A stretch of 64,000 bases of DNA, from positions 11,132,019-11,196,018 of the forward strand of contig CM046850.1 in the NCBI GenBank assembly GCA_025618425.1, given 5' to 3'. A program made the translations under genes and the position numbers. Below the pieces are notes generated by a model. That model searched no databases. It was not told the origin of the DNA and worked only from the letters and a program-made list of their open reading frames with translations. This stretch comes from Heliocidaris tuberculata (taxonomy: Eukaryota; Echinodermata; Echinoidea; Camarodonta; Echinometridae). Every line of letters starts with the position of its first letter. The stretch's first letter is position 1. This document shows positions 1 to 30,395 of this stretch, in pieces.

Positions 1-480
1 TAATATCTGACCCGCCGATTTAATATCGAGAAATTATTCACCACTGAGCGGCGCTCCAGATAATTTCATTTTCGATTTCGTAGCTAAACTCACCAATATT
101 GTCTGAAAAGACTGAAACCCACTGTTATCGTAAAATTTATGGTTCTTTTAACATTAGACGTAAACTATAATCATGATAATATGAAATTATATTGTGACTT
201 GTGTATAAGTGCAGTAATATCCCCCCCCCCCCCCCGGTTTGGTTCAGTTAACGCCTATCATGCATATTTAGTTTGCAATAAGTGGAATTATTTTCATAAA
301 TGTTTGTCCAAATATACAAACATGACTGCCGATAATTCGCTCGTATTACCTGATGTCCGTGTTTCATTTATACTATTTTAAGAAAGAAAAAAAATCTTTG
401 AATATATGATTGCGATGCATGGTATATGGGCCTTCATCAGCAGTCTTTCAATGATATTCGATGAAATGTGATGAAAGGCA
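1..480. other. No gene seen; possible intron of the MFS gene
   Basis: Non-repetitive AT-rich sequence except for a C homopolymer near 221-236. A final MFS exon beginning in phase 1 was looked for here and between 1.4 and 4.0 kb and not found. Confidence 0.4.
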
Positions 481-900
481 GTGAGGGGTGTCGGAGGGAG
501 GGGGGGGGGGAGAAAATGGGAGAGAGGGTAGGGGATGGGAGGGAGAATGAGACAGACAGGGAGGCTGACAGAGTAGAGACGAATGTGGGCAGATAGGCAT
601 GATTGGTAGAGAGATGGGGAGGGAGAGAAAGAGACAGACAGACAGACAGACACAGAGGGGGGGGGGGGCTGAGAGAGGGGAGACGAATGGGGACATTATG
701 GGAGGGAGAGAGTGGGGGTTGCGAGAGGGGAGAGGTAGTGAGACAGACAAATGGGAGATCGGAGATCAAGAAGGAGAGGGGGCACGAGGAGGAAATAGAA
801 TAATGAATGTATAAGAGAAGGGAGAGGAAGGGGGACAAACAGTGATAAGGATGTGAGAAAGAGGCAGGGGAGAAAAAGAGGTGGGGGAGGGGGAGGGGAC
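481..900. repeat. Purine-rich (GA/GGGA) tract
   Basis: The plus strand is almost all purine, with GAGA, GACAGACA and G-run segments. Open reading frames here are compositional artefacts. Confidence 0.9.
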
Positions 901-1029
901 ATTATATAATGGTCAGGGCGGTGGCGAGGAATGAAGAGGTATAAGGGATTGGCAAATAATGAAAAATTAAAGCGTAATAATCATGAATCTAAATAGAGAC
1001 AAGATTAAGAGTTTGCTGGTTTCAAACTA

Positions 1030-1315
1030 TCTCTCACCCTCTCTCTACCTCCCTCCCCTTCTCTTCTCTACCCCCCCCCCCCCTCTCCGCCTCCTCTATC
1101 TTTCTCTCTCTCTATCCCCTTCTCTCTCTCTCTCCCTCTCTCCATCCCCTTCTCTCTCTCTCTCTCTCTCTCTATCCCCTTCTCTCTCTCTCTCTCCCTT
1201 TCTCTATGTCTCTCCCCTCTCTAGTCTCTGCTCCTTCCCTTTCTTTCCTTCTCTCTTCTCTCTCTCTCTTTCTCTCTTTCTTTCTCTCTCTCTTTCTCTC
1301 TCTTTCTCTCTCTCT

Positions 1316-1358
<43 letters not shown>

Positions 1359-1372
1359 TCTCTTTGTTTCTA
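1030..1372. repeat. Pyrimidine-rich (CT)n tract
   Basis: Long CTCTCT and CTTT runs, with a pure TC stretch at about 1,320-1,354. It is the complementary composition to the purine tract at 481-900. Confidence 0.95.
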
Positions 1373-1499
1373 TTCATCACAAGGATCCCCTGGTGTAAGA
1401 TCTCACAATGCGTCAAGCCTGAGCTTATCTTGGAACTCCATTTCTGGATGCTCTATGTTTGGTTGTGAAAAACATAACATTAACAAAAAAAAAAAATAA

Positions 1500-2331
1500 T
1501 AATAATGATAATAATCCGCATCATATATTGTAGGCAGACAATACACGTTATACCACAATGTTTGTGAAATTACATACACTTCTATTTAAACATTGCATAG
1601 CATAGTATAAATAATAATATATAGCAACACTTAGCGTTCTCCTTTATTGTTATTCTACTGCATGGATAAGCGTATTAGCTATCATATCTGACATGTAAAA
1701 GAAAAAACATACCATTCCATTTTGAAATAAAGTAAAATTGTACATTCCGATTTCTAAAAATATATGCAGTAGTCAAATTTGGTGTGTTTTTTTAGTACCA
1801 TACTGTTACTTTTTATTTACGCACCTTTTCTTAGATGAAAGTCAAGTCTAGTTAAGTCTTATTAAATAAATAAGCAATACAATCACCGCTTAGGTTATTT
1901 CAGTTATTCAAGTGTGGATTATTGCTAACTTCAAATATTCGGCTAAATAAAATTTTAAAAAAGAAAATTAAAGATACCCTTAGCAACCCCAATCGCCATT
2001 AAAATCAACCGCAACCACAGCAACCCACTTCGGGGATACTTTTATAGATATAAGATTTATTTTCCATCTTAAAATGTTATAATCGATCGTTTGTTACTCT
2101 ATTACACCACTGCATAAAACAAAGCATTCGGCAATAAATTGTGTACATTTATATGAGACAAGCACTTTCCAGTTGATGATCTAAAGTGTGTAACGCAATT
2201 ATAGTGATTTACATTAGCTTTTACAATCCACATATCACATAACAAGACCGATGTCCTGATTACATCTTTTGCTAAAAAAATTCCAAATTATAGTGCTTAT
2301 AAAGATAATGATTTAAAAACCTCGATACCAT
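1500..2331. other. AT-rich sequence without features
   Basis: No exon, repeat array or transposon terminus could be recognised in this stretch. Confidence 0.4.
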
Positions 2332-2335
2332 TTAA

Positions 2336-2717
2336 CCCTTTCGAGACATTTGACCACATTTTATGGTTTGGCTCAATAACCTTTGATTCAGAGCTCTAAA
2401 AAATATACCAGGTTCATGAATAGAAAGAGAAAATTTCTGCACACACTATGTCCATTTTTGTTGCATGACCATATTGCGTTTGATGCCAGGAATTTTAAAA
2501 ACGAGAAGAAGCTTTGAGATCCTTAAATTTTCAACATATTGAGAGGTTCAAAATCATTGTCTTTCATCAAAATTGGCAACTTTTTTTTTCAACTTTTCGA
2601 CAAATTCCTAACCATTCATTAGAACCATGGAGCACTAAAATAAAAATATTATTGTTGCCAATTTGAAGAACAAAATGTGATCAATTTAGCCCTTAAATAA
2701 TTCCTGTCCTGAAAGGG
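2336..2717. mobile_element. piggyBac-like MITE, TTAA-flanked (copy 1)
   Basis: The element starts CCCTTTCGAGACA and ends TGTCCTGAAAGGG, imperfect inverted termini, and is flanked by TTAA at 2332-2335 and 2718-2721. TTAA duplications and CCCT termini are typical of piggyBac elements. There is no transposase. A second copy is at 45,900-46,298. Confidence 0.75.
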
Positions 2718-3237
2718 TTAATGATGCATTCAACAACCATGACAACTGAAGTTATTTTACATAAACGTTGCGGTGATTCTCATCACGACATTTAGGAGCA
2801 GAGTTCAAGCGCGGGAGAATAAGGTTATCAATCAATTTAATCGGGGTGCTCAAAGTGGGCCAGCAGCGAGCGTGGGGTCCACGCATGGACATTTATTCGC
2901 TTGTTCGTTCAAAGAAGGGGAGCACCCCCTCCCCCTCTTCCGAGTCCACGTGGATCTCATTCGATCAATCATAAATCCTGGCCCCGTTGATTCTTCAATT
3001 TCATGAACATACCTGGGAACATAGCTATAAAAAAAAAAGAGTCAAAGAAGAAAAAACAAAATTCAGAATCTATACACTATACCTTTTTTGTAGAATGCAT
3101 CGAACTTTAACTTGTTTATTCCCTAAAATTGATGACAAGAAATTGTATTTAAATGTATGAAATCATGGACCCTTACTTTGCTGGGAAAAGACAAAGTCTA
3201 TATCTTTCCCCACCCATCCCTCCCCCCCCCCCCCCAC

Positions 3238-3250
3238 TCCCACCACCACC

Positions 3251-3328
<78 letters not shown>

Positions 3329-3342
3329 CCAACAACAACACC
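3238..3342. repeat. (CAA)n microsatellite
   Basis: About 30 CAA units with CAC units at the ends, preceded by a C homopolymer. It opens poly-Gln and poly-Asn frames that are not genes. Confidence 0.97.
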
Positions 3343-3569
3343 ATTCTATTAGAAAAGCAAAGAAATTTTTTTTTTTTTAATCTTTTCAAAAACCAGGCTT
3401 TTTTTTTCAAAGCGGTTCTTTTATCTATAGTAAATGGAATTTTAAAATTTTCCCTTGGAATTGTGGATTTCAGGACAATCATGACTGTGTACACATTTCG
3501 AGACTGAGAAAACATAATGGGGAAATCCAGAAATTCAAATGACAAATTGAAAAATACAATCATTTAGGC

Positions 3570-4020
3570 ATTGATTAGTTTATTTCTTTATTCATTCAAA
3601 CAATTATTTATTTATTATTTACTTTTTTTATTTATTTAATTATCTATTTAGTCATTCATTTATTTTGTTTAATCTTTTTTTATTCATTGAACTATATTTA
3701 GTTAGGATAAAACGAGAAAAGCAATTTATGATTATTCATATACTTATTCATATGTTAATCTTATTCAATATCTATTAAATGTATTCATTCGTTCACTCAT
3801 TCACTCATATATCCATTTATTTATTAATTAATTTATTTATTTATTCATTTATTCATTGATTCATTGATTCTTTCATTCGTTCATTCTTTCATTTATCTAT
3901 TCATTTTATTCCATATTTACTAATATGTTTATTCATTTACCTATTTACTTATTTGTTGAGTTACTCATTCATTCACTCATTTATCAATTTATCTATCCAT
4001 TGATTTATGTATTTATTAAT
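3570..4020. repeat. ATTT/ATTC degenerate tetranucleotide array
   Basis: Repeated TTTATTCATTCATT units, about 450 bp, ending about 30 bp from the splice donor of MFS exon 10. Confidence 0.85.
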
Positions 4021-4050
4021 TATTTTCTATTTGGGGTTAGACCAACTTAC

Positions 4051-21961
<17,911 letters not shown>

Positions 21962-21999
21962 CGCTGTTCACACTTCTCCTCATATGAAAATAAAGAAGT

Positions 22000-22590
22000 A
22001 GTATATAGGCTTACATGCTCGGGAAAGGGTTACAATAATTATCCAGATATTCCTTTCATAGACCGGAGCATTTAGAAGATTTCTCAAAGGACAGCATACT
22101 TATTTCCATAGTCGGAATGATCCTTGTGATCCTATACACTGATTGTGCATATAGAACGTTGGATGAAGCATTGAGGCGAGACCATGGTTTGATTATAATT
22201 TTGAAAGGAAAAGTCGTTCACAAAGGAGTATAGCGGCTAGCTATTACAAAGAATAAATCCACTGCCTGAAAAAAATCTTTTGTACACATGTGCGGTGAGG
22301 CTATACAGGTTGTTTAGTATAGAATGCATGCGGCTTAGGGTGAGTCTATCTATTGAGTGGACAATTGCTTTGTCTGTTTCTTTTCAGTCCAAGTTAACTT
22401 TTTGTTTAAAATTTATTTGTGTATCATTTGGAGTGTTTGGCTTCATTCTCTTTTTCATAATTTCCCCTCTCTCTCTAGCTCTTGCATTGAAACAACAACA
22501 ACAAAAAAAAAGGTCATGTAAACTAGTCTAAAGATGAAATGTTATACATTTTGACTGTATGTGTTTGTGTGGGTGTGTGCATATGGTTAT
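22000..22590. other. 5' flank of the MFS gene
   Basis: Upstream of MFS exon 1 on the minus strand. No TATA box or other promoter element could be identified; no repeats until 22,490. Confidence 0.35.
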
Positions 22591-22595
22591 ATTGG

Positions 22596-22795
22596 TTTTT
22601 TTGTTTGTTTGTTGTTTGTTTGTTTTGTTTTTGTTTTTTGTTTTTTGTTTGTTTTGTTTGTTTTTTTGTTTGTTTGTTTGTTTGTTTGTTTGTTTTTTTG
22701 GGTTTTTTTTGGTTTTTTTTTTTTGTTGTTTTTCTTGTTTGTTTTTTTTTGTTTGTTTGTTTGTTTGTTTTGTTTTTTTTGGTATTTTTTCTCTC
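22596..22795. repeat. (GTTT)n microsatellite
   Basis: GTTT units with longer T runs. Three overlapping hydrophobic frames here are compositional. Confidence 0.95.
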
Positions 22796-22929
22796 GTTTA
22801 AAGAATACCGATATTAAAAAAAAAAAAAATGTTAAGTAGGTCTACATAATTATGTATAGTGTGTGGCAAAAATAGTCAATTATGACTGATTGCCAAACAA
22901 AAACAAATAAAGAAGAAGAAGAAGAATGG

Positions 22930-23140
22930 AGTGATGGGGGGGGGGGCGGCACCGGTTTTGATCGGAAAATGAAATGCGAATTTACAAGGCTACTGATTAC
23001 GGGAAGGGTGTGTACATGGTCCAGACGTCTTCTTTTCCCTTGCATGCTTGTCCCCTTCTCTCTTTTCTCGCCTTTCTTCCTTTTTCCTTTTTTTTTCGGG
23101 GGGGGGGGGCACACCTCCATTTACCCTTTTTTTTTTTAAA
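22930..23140. repeat. Dispersed pyrimidine-tailed repeat
   Basis: ATGAAATGCGAATTTACAAGGC start, CT-rich body, G-homopolymer and T-homopolymer ends; a relative of the copies at 9,515 and 9,860. Confidence 0.45.
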
Positions 23141-23802
23141 GGAGTACGCCCTCCTCCAGAAAATTCAGATAGAAACACAAAATATGAAGCAAATGTCGTA
23201 GGGTGTAATGATGGCTCCTGAATGGAAAGTTTCAGTATTCCAAAATGCAAAATATTCTTGCTCGGTCGCTACGCTTCCTCGCATTATCATGATTATAAGA
23301 AAAATGTATACCTCTCTCTCTCTCTCTCTTGAAAAAATAAATATCGAGTACTCACTAAAGTAACTCCCCGATGAGTGAGTGAAAATATAGTGAAAACAGA
23401 ATATATACACTCTTTTTCATATATACACTCTTTCAATAAACCCCCTAAAATAAATCTATATTCACTCCTAAACAAGTGATCATTGACGTGATTCCCGGGG
23501 AAGTGAAATAGAGTGAAAGTTGACTTTTTTAAAAGAGAGAGAGAGAGCAAGTCTTGTGATTCCTCATGTTTAATAGAGTATCGAAGTGTGACGTCATACC
23601 TGCCAAGTTGCTGGTTTCAAACAATTTTGAGCTAAAGAATGGCGTGGTGATCACATGCACCAGGGCCAAACACTGAATGCGCCCTGCTCCAGCCCGCTGC
23701 TTGAATAGTTTCACGGTGGACCTCATGCCAGGCTCCGTTGTTTGAACCAGTATCCCGGACGACGAGCCAATAGGACGTCAGCATTTCGGTACTCAATTAG
23801 AA

Positions 23803-25662
23803 CAGTGTATAAAATCACGCAAAACCGTTATAACGGTTTAGCGTTATATTTGCTGATTGTTACGTAAGCCCCACACAGCGAGGTCGAACGGTCTAGCGAT
23901 TTTCGTAGTCTCTTATTAGTCGTTCGCCCGTATTTGACACAAGTGTTGTGCATACTGAAAAGGAAGACAGAGAGAAGACAAACAAAGAAATACGTAAGGA
24001 AAAAAGGAAGGACAGAGAGAAAAATAAAACAAAGAAATACATAAGGAAAAGGAAGAGAGAGAGAAGAAAAACAAAGAAATACATAAAGAAATAAAAAGAA
24101 GATATAAAGAATAAAAACAAAGAAATACATAAGGAAAAAAGAAGATATAAAGAATAAAAACAAAGAAATACATAAGGAAAAAGGAAGACAGAGAAGAAAA
24201 ACAAAGAAATACATAAGGAAAAAAGAAGAGTGAAGAAAAACAAAGAAATACATAAAGAAATAAAAAGAAGATATGGAGAAGAAAAAAGGAAGACAGAGAG
24301 AAGAAAAACAAAAGAATACATAAAAAAAAAAGAAGAGCGGAGAAAAACAAAGAAATACATAAGGAAAAAGGGAAGACAGAGAGAATAAAAACAAAGAAAT
24401 ACATAAGGAATAAAGAAGATAGAAGAAAAACAAAGGAATACAGAAGGAAATGGAAGACAGAGAGAAGAAAAACAAAGGGATACATAAGGAAAAAAGAAGA
24501 ACGAAGCAAAACAAAGAAATACATAAAGAAAAAAAGGAAGATATGGAGAATAAAAACAAAGAAATACATAAGGAAAAAAGAAGATGGAAGAAAAACAAAG
24601 AAATACATAAGGAAAAAAGAAGAGCGAAGAAAAACAAAGAAATACATAAAAAAAAAAAAAGGAAGATATGGAGAATAAAAACAAAGAAATACATAAGGAA
24701 AAAAGAAGATGGAAGAAAAACAAAGAAATACATAATGAAAGGAAGACGAAGAGAAGAAAAACAAAGGAATACATAAGGAAAAAAAGAAGAGCAAAGAAAA
24801 ACAAAGAAATACATAAGAAAAAAGGGAAGAAAAAGAGAAGAAAAACAAAGAAATACAAAAGGAAAGGAAGACGGAGAGAAGAAAAACAAAGAAATACATA
24901 AGGGAAAAAGAAGAGAGAAGAAAAACAAAGAAATACATAATGGAAAAAGAAGAGAGGAGAAAAACAAAGAAATACATAAGGAAAAAAAGAAGACAGAGAG
25001 AAGTAAAACAAAGAAATACATAAGGAAAAAAAGAAGATAGAAGAGAAACAAAGAAATACATTAAGAAATCAAAAGAAGACAGAGAGAAAAAACAAAGAAA
25101 TACATTAAGAAGAAAGACAGATAGAGGAAAAACAAAGGAATACATAAGAAAAAGAAGACAAAGAGAGAAGAAAAACAAAGAAATTCATCAGAAAAGAATG
25201 AAGATACAAGAAAAACAAAGAAATACTATAGTACTGCTGCCACGCCATACACACGTGGTCATCATACACACGTGGATATTTGACAAACAACGACTGTCAT
25301 TGCATCTATCAGGCGTTCTTTCCAGCTGCTTGCAAAAGATGAATTATGATTTTGATTGATTTATAACAAAACGCCACGGGGAAAAAAAATTCGCCGCGGA
25401 TAGATTGATCAAGTATATATTTTTCTTCAAAAGTATCGTATTTTGCAGCCGTCCCTTTGCTTTTAAAGCCGTCCCCCTGAATTTAAAGATTGAGAACGCA
25501 TCTTGGAATCGTTTATGCCTTCTCCATTCACATAGGATTTGCGTGCAAATTCCCTTGCACAGTGGAGCGCGGAGAGTGATCTCCTGGTAATCGATTAACT
25601 ATTTTGACGTCAATTTATTACGGGTTTGCGTTATAACGGTTTTGCGTGATTTTACTACACTG
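23803..25662. mobile_element. TIR element carrying a minisatellite core
   Basis: The left end CAGTGTATAAAATCACGCAA and the right end (reverse complement CAGTGTAGTAAAATCACGCA) form inverted termini of about 32 bp continuing AACCGTTATAACG. TAGAA occurs directly outside both ends (23,798-23,802 and 25,663-25,667). The interior holds about 150 bp of unique sequence, a 1.27-kb minisatellite, then about 430 bp of unique sequence. No transposase. The superfamily cannot be assigned. Confidence 0.75.
23955..25228. repeat. Minisatellite, 40-60 bp units around AAACAAAGAAATACATAAGG
   Basis: About 30 variable copies; the core AACAAAGAAATACAT is well kept and the A/G-rich remainder varies in length. The minus strand has no stops in any frame for about 400 codons because of composition, not coding. 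Confidence 0.95.
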
Positions 25663-26370
25663 TAGAACGCTAACATTTGACTCTGTGAAAAGGCAAATTC
25701 TCATTATACCCTAAAGCTACTTCACTACAAAATACAGGGCCGGCGATCGAGGAGGGCAAGGGGTGGGGGTTCTGTACCTTGGGAAATATTCAGGTGGATT
25801 GCCGTACCAGAAAATTTGGTAAGTCGCAAAAACTATGCCTATGATTTTATCCACACGAAATAAAGTCACTTGTTAATATTTCTCGCTGTTATTTGTTTTG
25901 GATATCATCAAGTTTCAAGTTTGGCGTAGTGTGGATCATGCAGCCGTGGGGGAGGGGGCACTGTTGCGTCAGGGGGGGGGGGGGGGATTTTCAAGTAGAG
26001 GTGTCTTTTTGGTTTGAATTAAACTTGACTGGAGATGAGAAGTTCGCTGCATGGTTCGATCCTCGGCACGGCACTTATAGCTTTATGTCCTTGAGGAAGG
26101 CATTACATTTTTAGAAATCTAAATTGCTCTTTTATTGTACATCTATATAATATTACTAAACAACGTCGATGGGGGTATTTTTCGGTATATTTTGGCGACA
26201 CCATTTCCGCCTTTGCCGTTTCGCGGGGTCGGTTTCATAATTCCACGACACACGTCTCTCGTATTCGTGTGGACGGTAATAGCTTGAATTTTTCCATATT
26301 TTTTAAATTTCACTTTTTAGACAATAATATAGGTTTTCCCGGCCAATTTCACACTGTTGTCAGTTAATTT
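25663..26370. other. No gene seen
   Basis: AT-rich sequence with one G-run block near 25,970-25,986. No exon or element terminus recognised. Confidence 0.4.
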
Positions 26371-27945
26371 GATAAAACGCTCATTCAATTTAGCCAAAAA
26401 AATTGTTTACCGCATCTTCTGTCATTCAAAAGTGTCATGATAGGCCAGGAGCCTGTCCCGAAATAGTCCCCCCCCCCCCCCCCCCCCCCCCCCATTTTAC
26501 CCATACTCGGAGTTCGGTTCCGCGCGAGCATTTTCATGTTATCCTTTATTTCCTTCATACTCATTAACTTTTGATCTATAGAATTAGTAGACCAGCCAAG
26601 ATGATTTTTTTTTACTTTGGACGGCATTTTTGGGTAATGCTCGGCATCTATGCTAAAACTCTTGCAAAAATACTGAGCAATAACGTACGGGCGGATGCCA
26701 CGCGCATTTTTGCCTAAAAATGCCATTTTTGGCTCAAAATTTGAAAGAATGTCAAAAATCACGATTTTTAATTTTTTGCCCTAATATGTAATACCTGATA
26801 AAGACTTTTCAAGTGATATCAGATTTATTTTGAGTTTGAAGTTATAAACCTTATTAATATGCAATTGAAAGTTGGATATTACACACACATGTATGGCGTA
26901 ATGAAACCTAAAACTGTGATTTACTCAAACTACCAATATTTCAAAGTTTTTTACCCAACGTAAATTTGTCCATTTAAACGCTTTTTCTTGATTAAACATA
27001 TCATGCATATTATCATGTCACACAGAGAAAAGAAATTATCCGATTAGGTGATAGATAACTCTTTCTATGTTATCCCAAATGGAATGATGTATTTTTACTG
27101 GATGCGCATTTTGAATGAAAAACACTATTTGAATGTAAATCTAGAGTGTACATGTACATGAGGCAATTATCCCATGTATTATCAGTATAGTCTATGGGCC
27201 AAAAACTGAAATGTCCACACCCTCCTTAAAAAAAGAAATCTTAAATGAAGTTTTTTTCTGTTAGATGAGACCATTAACTATTAATATATGCTTTTTTACC
27301 CTAAATTAAGAGGTGGGCGTGACCGCAAGGGCTATTACCATGGCAACGGATCAAGAACAATAGAATTTCAGAAAATGTCATGTAACCGTAATTAAGAAAG
27401 TACAAAAACACGTTGTAACATTTTAGAATAATGTATCAAAAGTTTCTCTCTTGATTAAAACCCAAATAAGAGTTATAAAAAGTGTCCATCATGTTTGAAA
27501 ATGGCTGCTGCTATGGAAACAGTAAGAAAAAAACTCACATTTGAGCAAAAAAACCCATGATGCTACCGAAAAAAGTTAGTGTAAATATGGATACATTTGT
27601 ATTGTACATGATTATCTTCTCTTTTACAAGACACTAACTTATCATAATTTGTTTAAGCAAAGGAGTAATGGAGGTGACCACTACATGTGTAGGCCGTTAC
27701 CATGGTAACAAATGTATTTATTGCATTTCTAATAAAATACAGAACTTTTTTTTTTTCAACATTAAATAATGGTAAACATCTAATATTTTTTTCCGCCTGT
27801 TTGATTATATTCAAAACTTTAGTTTGGAATAAAGCTAAATTTGATGAATAAAAAAATATGTTGCCATGGAAACAGAATGTTAATGAAGATGACATCTTTC
27901 AACCAAAGAAAGAAATTTAACTAACCAATATAAAATACATAGCAA
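26370..27945 (-). repeat. Left arm of a large inverted duplication
   Basis: Matches 34,048-35,505 in reverse complement over most of its length (for example GGCATTTTTGGGTAATGCTC and CCATTCCATTTGGGA-type blocks). A C26 homopolymer at 26,468-26,493 and local insertions distinguish it. It contains several CCATGG-centred palindromes. Confidence 0.85.
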
Positions 27946-29100
27946 CCAGATTAATAAACACCGTCAGCGATTAGAATCTGCTCGTTGGTTGTGAATGTGA
28001 CCACTATAGCTGTTACTAAAAAGTGGTAGCTAAAAAAAAAGTGGTGCTGTCTTTTCTGTTAGAATTTCTGTTTACTTGATTCAAATCTAGATCGAGAAGA
28101 TTTGTGTCCCCAATAGAATGGGTTATACCAAAATTTTGGCCTTGAACATGATGACAAGACCTGCTACTTCATTCATTCAAAATTCTATTTATATATCTAT
28201 GTATTCATTTATTTATTTATTTGAACTTATTCATACAGGATAAAAGCATGATCAGTAAAAAACCGTTTTGCATCATGGTCCTGATGTAACAGGAATAAAC
28301 AATAAGGTATAGCATAAATTGGTAACAGTTTTTATAATGATATAGGCACATAATAAAAAAAAATAGCTTAGCAAGTAAAAGCAACAATAATGAACTGCTA
28401 TGAATATTTCAACAACAAAAAAATGAGTATGATATGTAATGCTAAGCCTAATGTTGAATGTGGATAACATCCATGTACTAATGAGACTACAGGATTAAAA
28501 AGGAAACATGACCCGTATTAAAAGAATACCCCATACATAGTTCCTGTATAGCTTTGAGGATTGTTGACTAAAATAAGAGCCGTAAAAAGTCAGAGTACTT
28601 TTGAAATTTATTCTTGAAAGTCTCACAAAGATCATATAAATACATATATCTATGGTATTCATTAAGGTTAACTGGCAACTAGATACTGCATAATCACAAA
28701 TTTAGTGTTGATGTAGAGTGTAGCGACTTAAAATCACGAGTTGGCCACTAATCAATATTGGTCACAGACCAGGGCGGCAAAGCGTCTCGTGTTTTTTTTT
28801 TTTTGGGGGGGGGGGGAGGGTGTAAAGTAGCAGCAGAAAAAGAACTTCTGGGGGAAATGGGGCATGCAGAAGGGGGCTTTAACAGAAAAAGGCAATTTTT
28901 AGGGAAAAGGGAGAAGCATAAATGGAAACGTTAAAGTGAATACATAAGTTTTAGACAATATATACCCTACATTTTGAAGCCATCTCAGGAAAGATTCAAA
29001 TAATCCTATTTGTTTCTCGCTTTACATCACAGTGTGCAGTTGAGTGTGAGGGTCTGTGATGGTCTGTATACATGGTATATTCATTTAATTTCCAAGCGAG
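27946..29100. other. No gene seen
   Basis: AT-rich spacer between the inverted arms. It includes a T12/G14 block near 28,793-28,819 and a short stretch (28,830-28,930) like the degenerate GGGGCACTT arrays. Confidence 0.4.
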
Positions 29101-29124
29101 CATAATATAGCGGGCTGTGACATC

Positions 29125-29316
29125 CAGTGGTGGGTCCAGGGGTGGGCTTTTGGCGGAGCTTTTAAAAATTACCCTTGATAGACATCTAGGACTTCGGCCC
29201 CCTATTTTGGTGGCAGAGGCCTTTCTTTTCTCTTTCTTTTTTTCGCTTATCACTCTTTCACATAGAGAGTTCACCCCCCCCCCCCCCCCCCCGTTTGAAA
29301 AATCCTGGATCCGCCA
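29125..29316. mobile_element. hAT-like MITE with 8-bp duplication
   Basis: Starts CAGTGGTGGGTCCAGG and ends CCTGGATCCGCCA; GTGACATC flanks it at 29,117-29,124 and 29,317-29,324. C17-type homopolymer inside. Confidence 0.8.
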
Positions 29317-29772
29317 GTGACATCAGATTCTTATGAAGACGAAAAAGTCATCCTAGTGGGGTCCAAAGTACAACGTCATCATGAAAGACTGGATAGACTC
29401 AGGGGCGTCGCTAGACTTTTCTGAGTTTGGGGGGGGGGGGGGGGTGTCGAGACCGCTAATTTACTGACGAACCTGAGTCTGTGTGCCACCGATTACCGAT
29501 AAAACTTTTTTTGTGAACGACGACATCATTATTTTTTTGGGGGGGGGGGCAGGTGCAGAAGCAAGTAATAGAATAATTTGTTCTCAACCAGTGACGAGTG
29601 TCAACCGTGAGTCTATTTTCATTTAACAAATCTAATTCGAACAAGTTTTTTTCTTGCCGATTTCTAATTAAGCACCACCTACCATCACTCTTGTTCCACA
29701 TCAAATGAGTGTGTATTTAATATTCGCGAGCAAGCCCATTTTTAGTGTTCGATTTTGATAATAATCATATTA

Positions 29773-30190
29773 AAGGGAATGTTATTTTTTGACTGGGCGA
29801 TCGAGCGTAGAGAGCGAGCGGAAATAATAGTATTACTTCTCGTTGAAAATAAAATGTAGCATAAACGGAATCTTCTTGGCAAGTGGTGGGGCGGGAACAG
29901 TCGTATTTAAGGGAATGTTAATATTGATTAGGCGAGCTAGCGAAGCGAGAGATCAATTTTTTTTACACTTCTCTTTTGATAATAATGTATAGCATAAACG
30001 GGATCTTCTTGCTACGAAGCGCGGGGGGGGGGCACAATCGTATTTAAGGGAATGTAAATTTTATTTAAACTTCTTTTTTATGATAAATAGTAGCATAAAC
30101 AGGATTTTCTTCCTACGAAACGGGGCGGGCACAAGCGTATTCAGTAAGGGAATGTTAATTTTATTAAGGCGAGGGAGCGATTTTTTTTGA
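29773..30190. repeat. Satellite-like tandem repeat, about 136-bp unit
   Basis: Units start AAGGGAATGTTA at 29,773, 29,909, 30,046 and 30,146 (the last spacing shortened). Each contains AGCATAAACGG, TCTTCTT and a GCGGG-rich part. Confidence 0.85.
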
Positions 30191-30239
30191 AAAATAATGA
30201 TTGGAAAATTTACCCTCATAAAATGACGATTACCCTGGT

Positions 30240-30395
30240 ACACCCCCCCCCCCCCCGGACAACTACCCCCTGGTCAATTACCCCAGAACCAAGAGGTAGT
30301 TGTTCGGGGGGTAATTGTCCTGGGGGTAGCTGTCGGGGGGGGGGGGGGTAGTTGTCTTGGGGGTAGTTTTCCAGGGGGTAGTTGTCCTAGAATCG
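30240..30395. repeat. GGGGGTAGTTGTCC array with an inverted first part
   Basis: At 30,240-30,290 units read GGACAACTACCCCC; from 30,293 they read GGTAGTTGTTCGGGGGGTAA and similar, so the two parts can pair. Confidence 0.85.

Noticed and set aside
983..1499. Ser/Leu-rich open frames of 97-161 codons
   Set aside because: Pure CT-repeat translation.
3153..3507. Poly-Gln and poly-Asn open frames
   Set aside because: Translation of the CAA microsatellite; no flanking splice structure or conserved sequence.
23828..25178. Overlapping minus-strand open frames of 372-420 codons rich in Phe, Leu and Ser
   Set aside because: They lie entirely in the A/G-rich minisatellite; three frames are open at once because the repeat lacks stop triplets on that strand.
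26385..26762. Conserved open frame shared with 35,225-35,410
   Set aside because: The two frames lie in the inverted arms and are equally similar at DNA level; shared repeat ancestry explains the conservation, and frames diverge at both ends.
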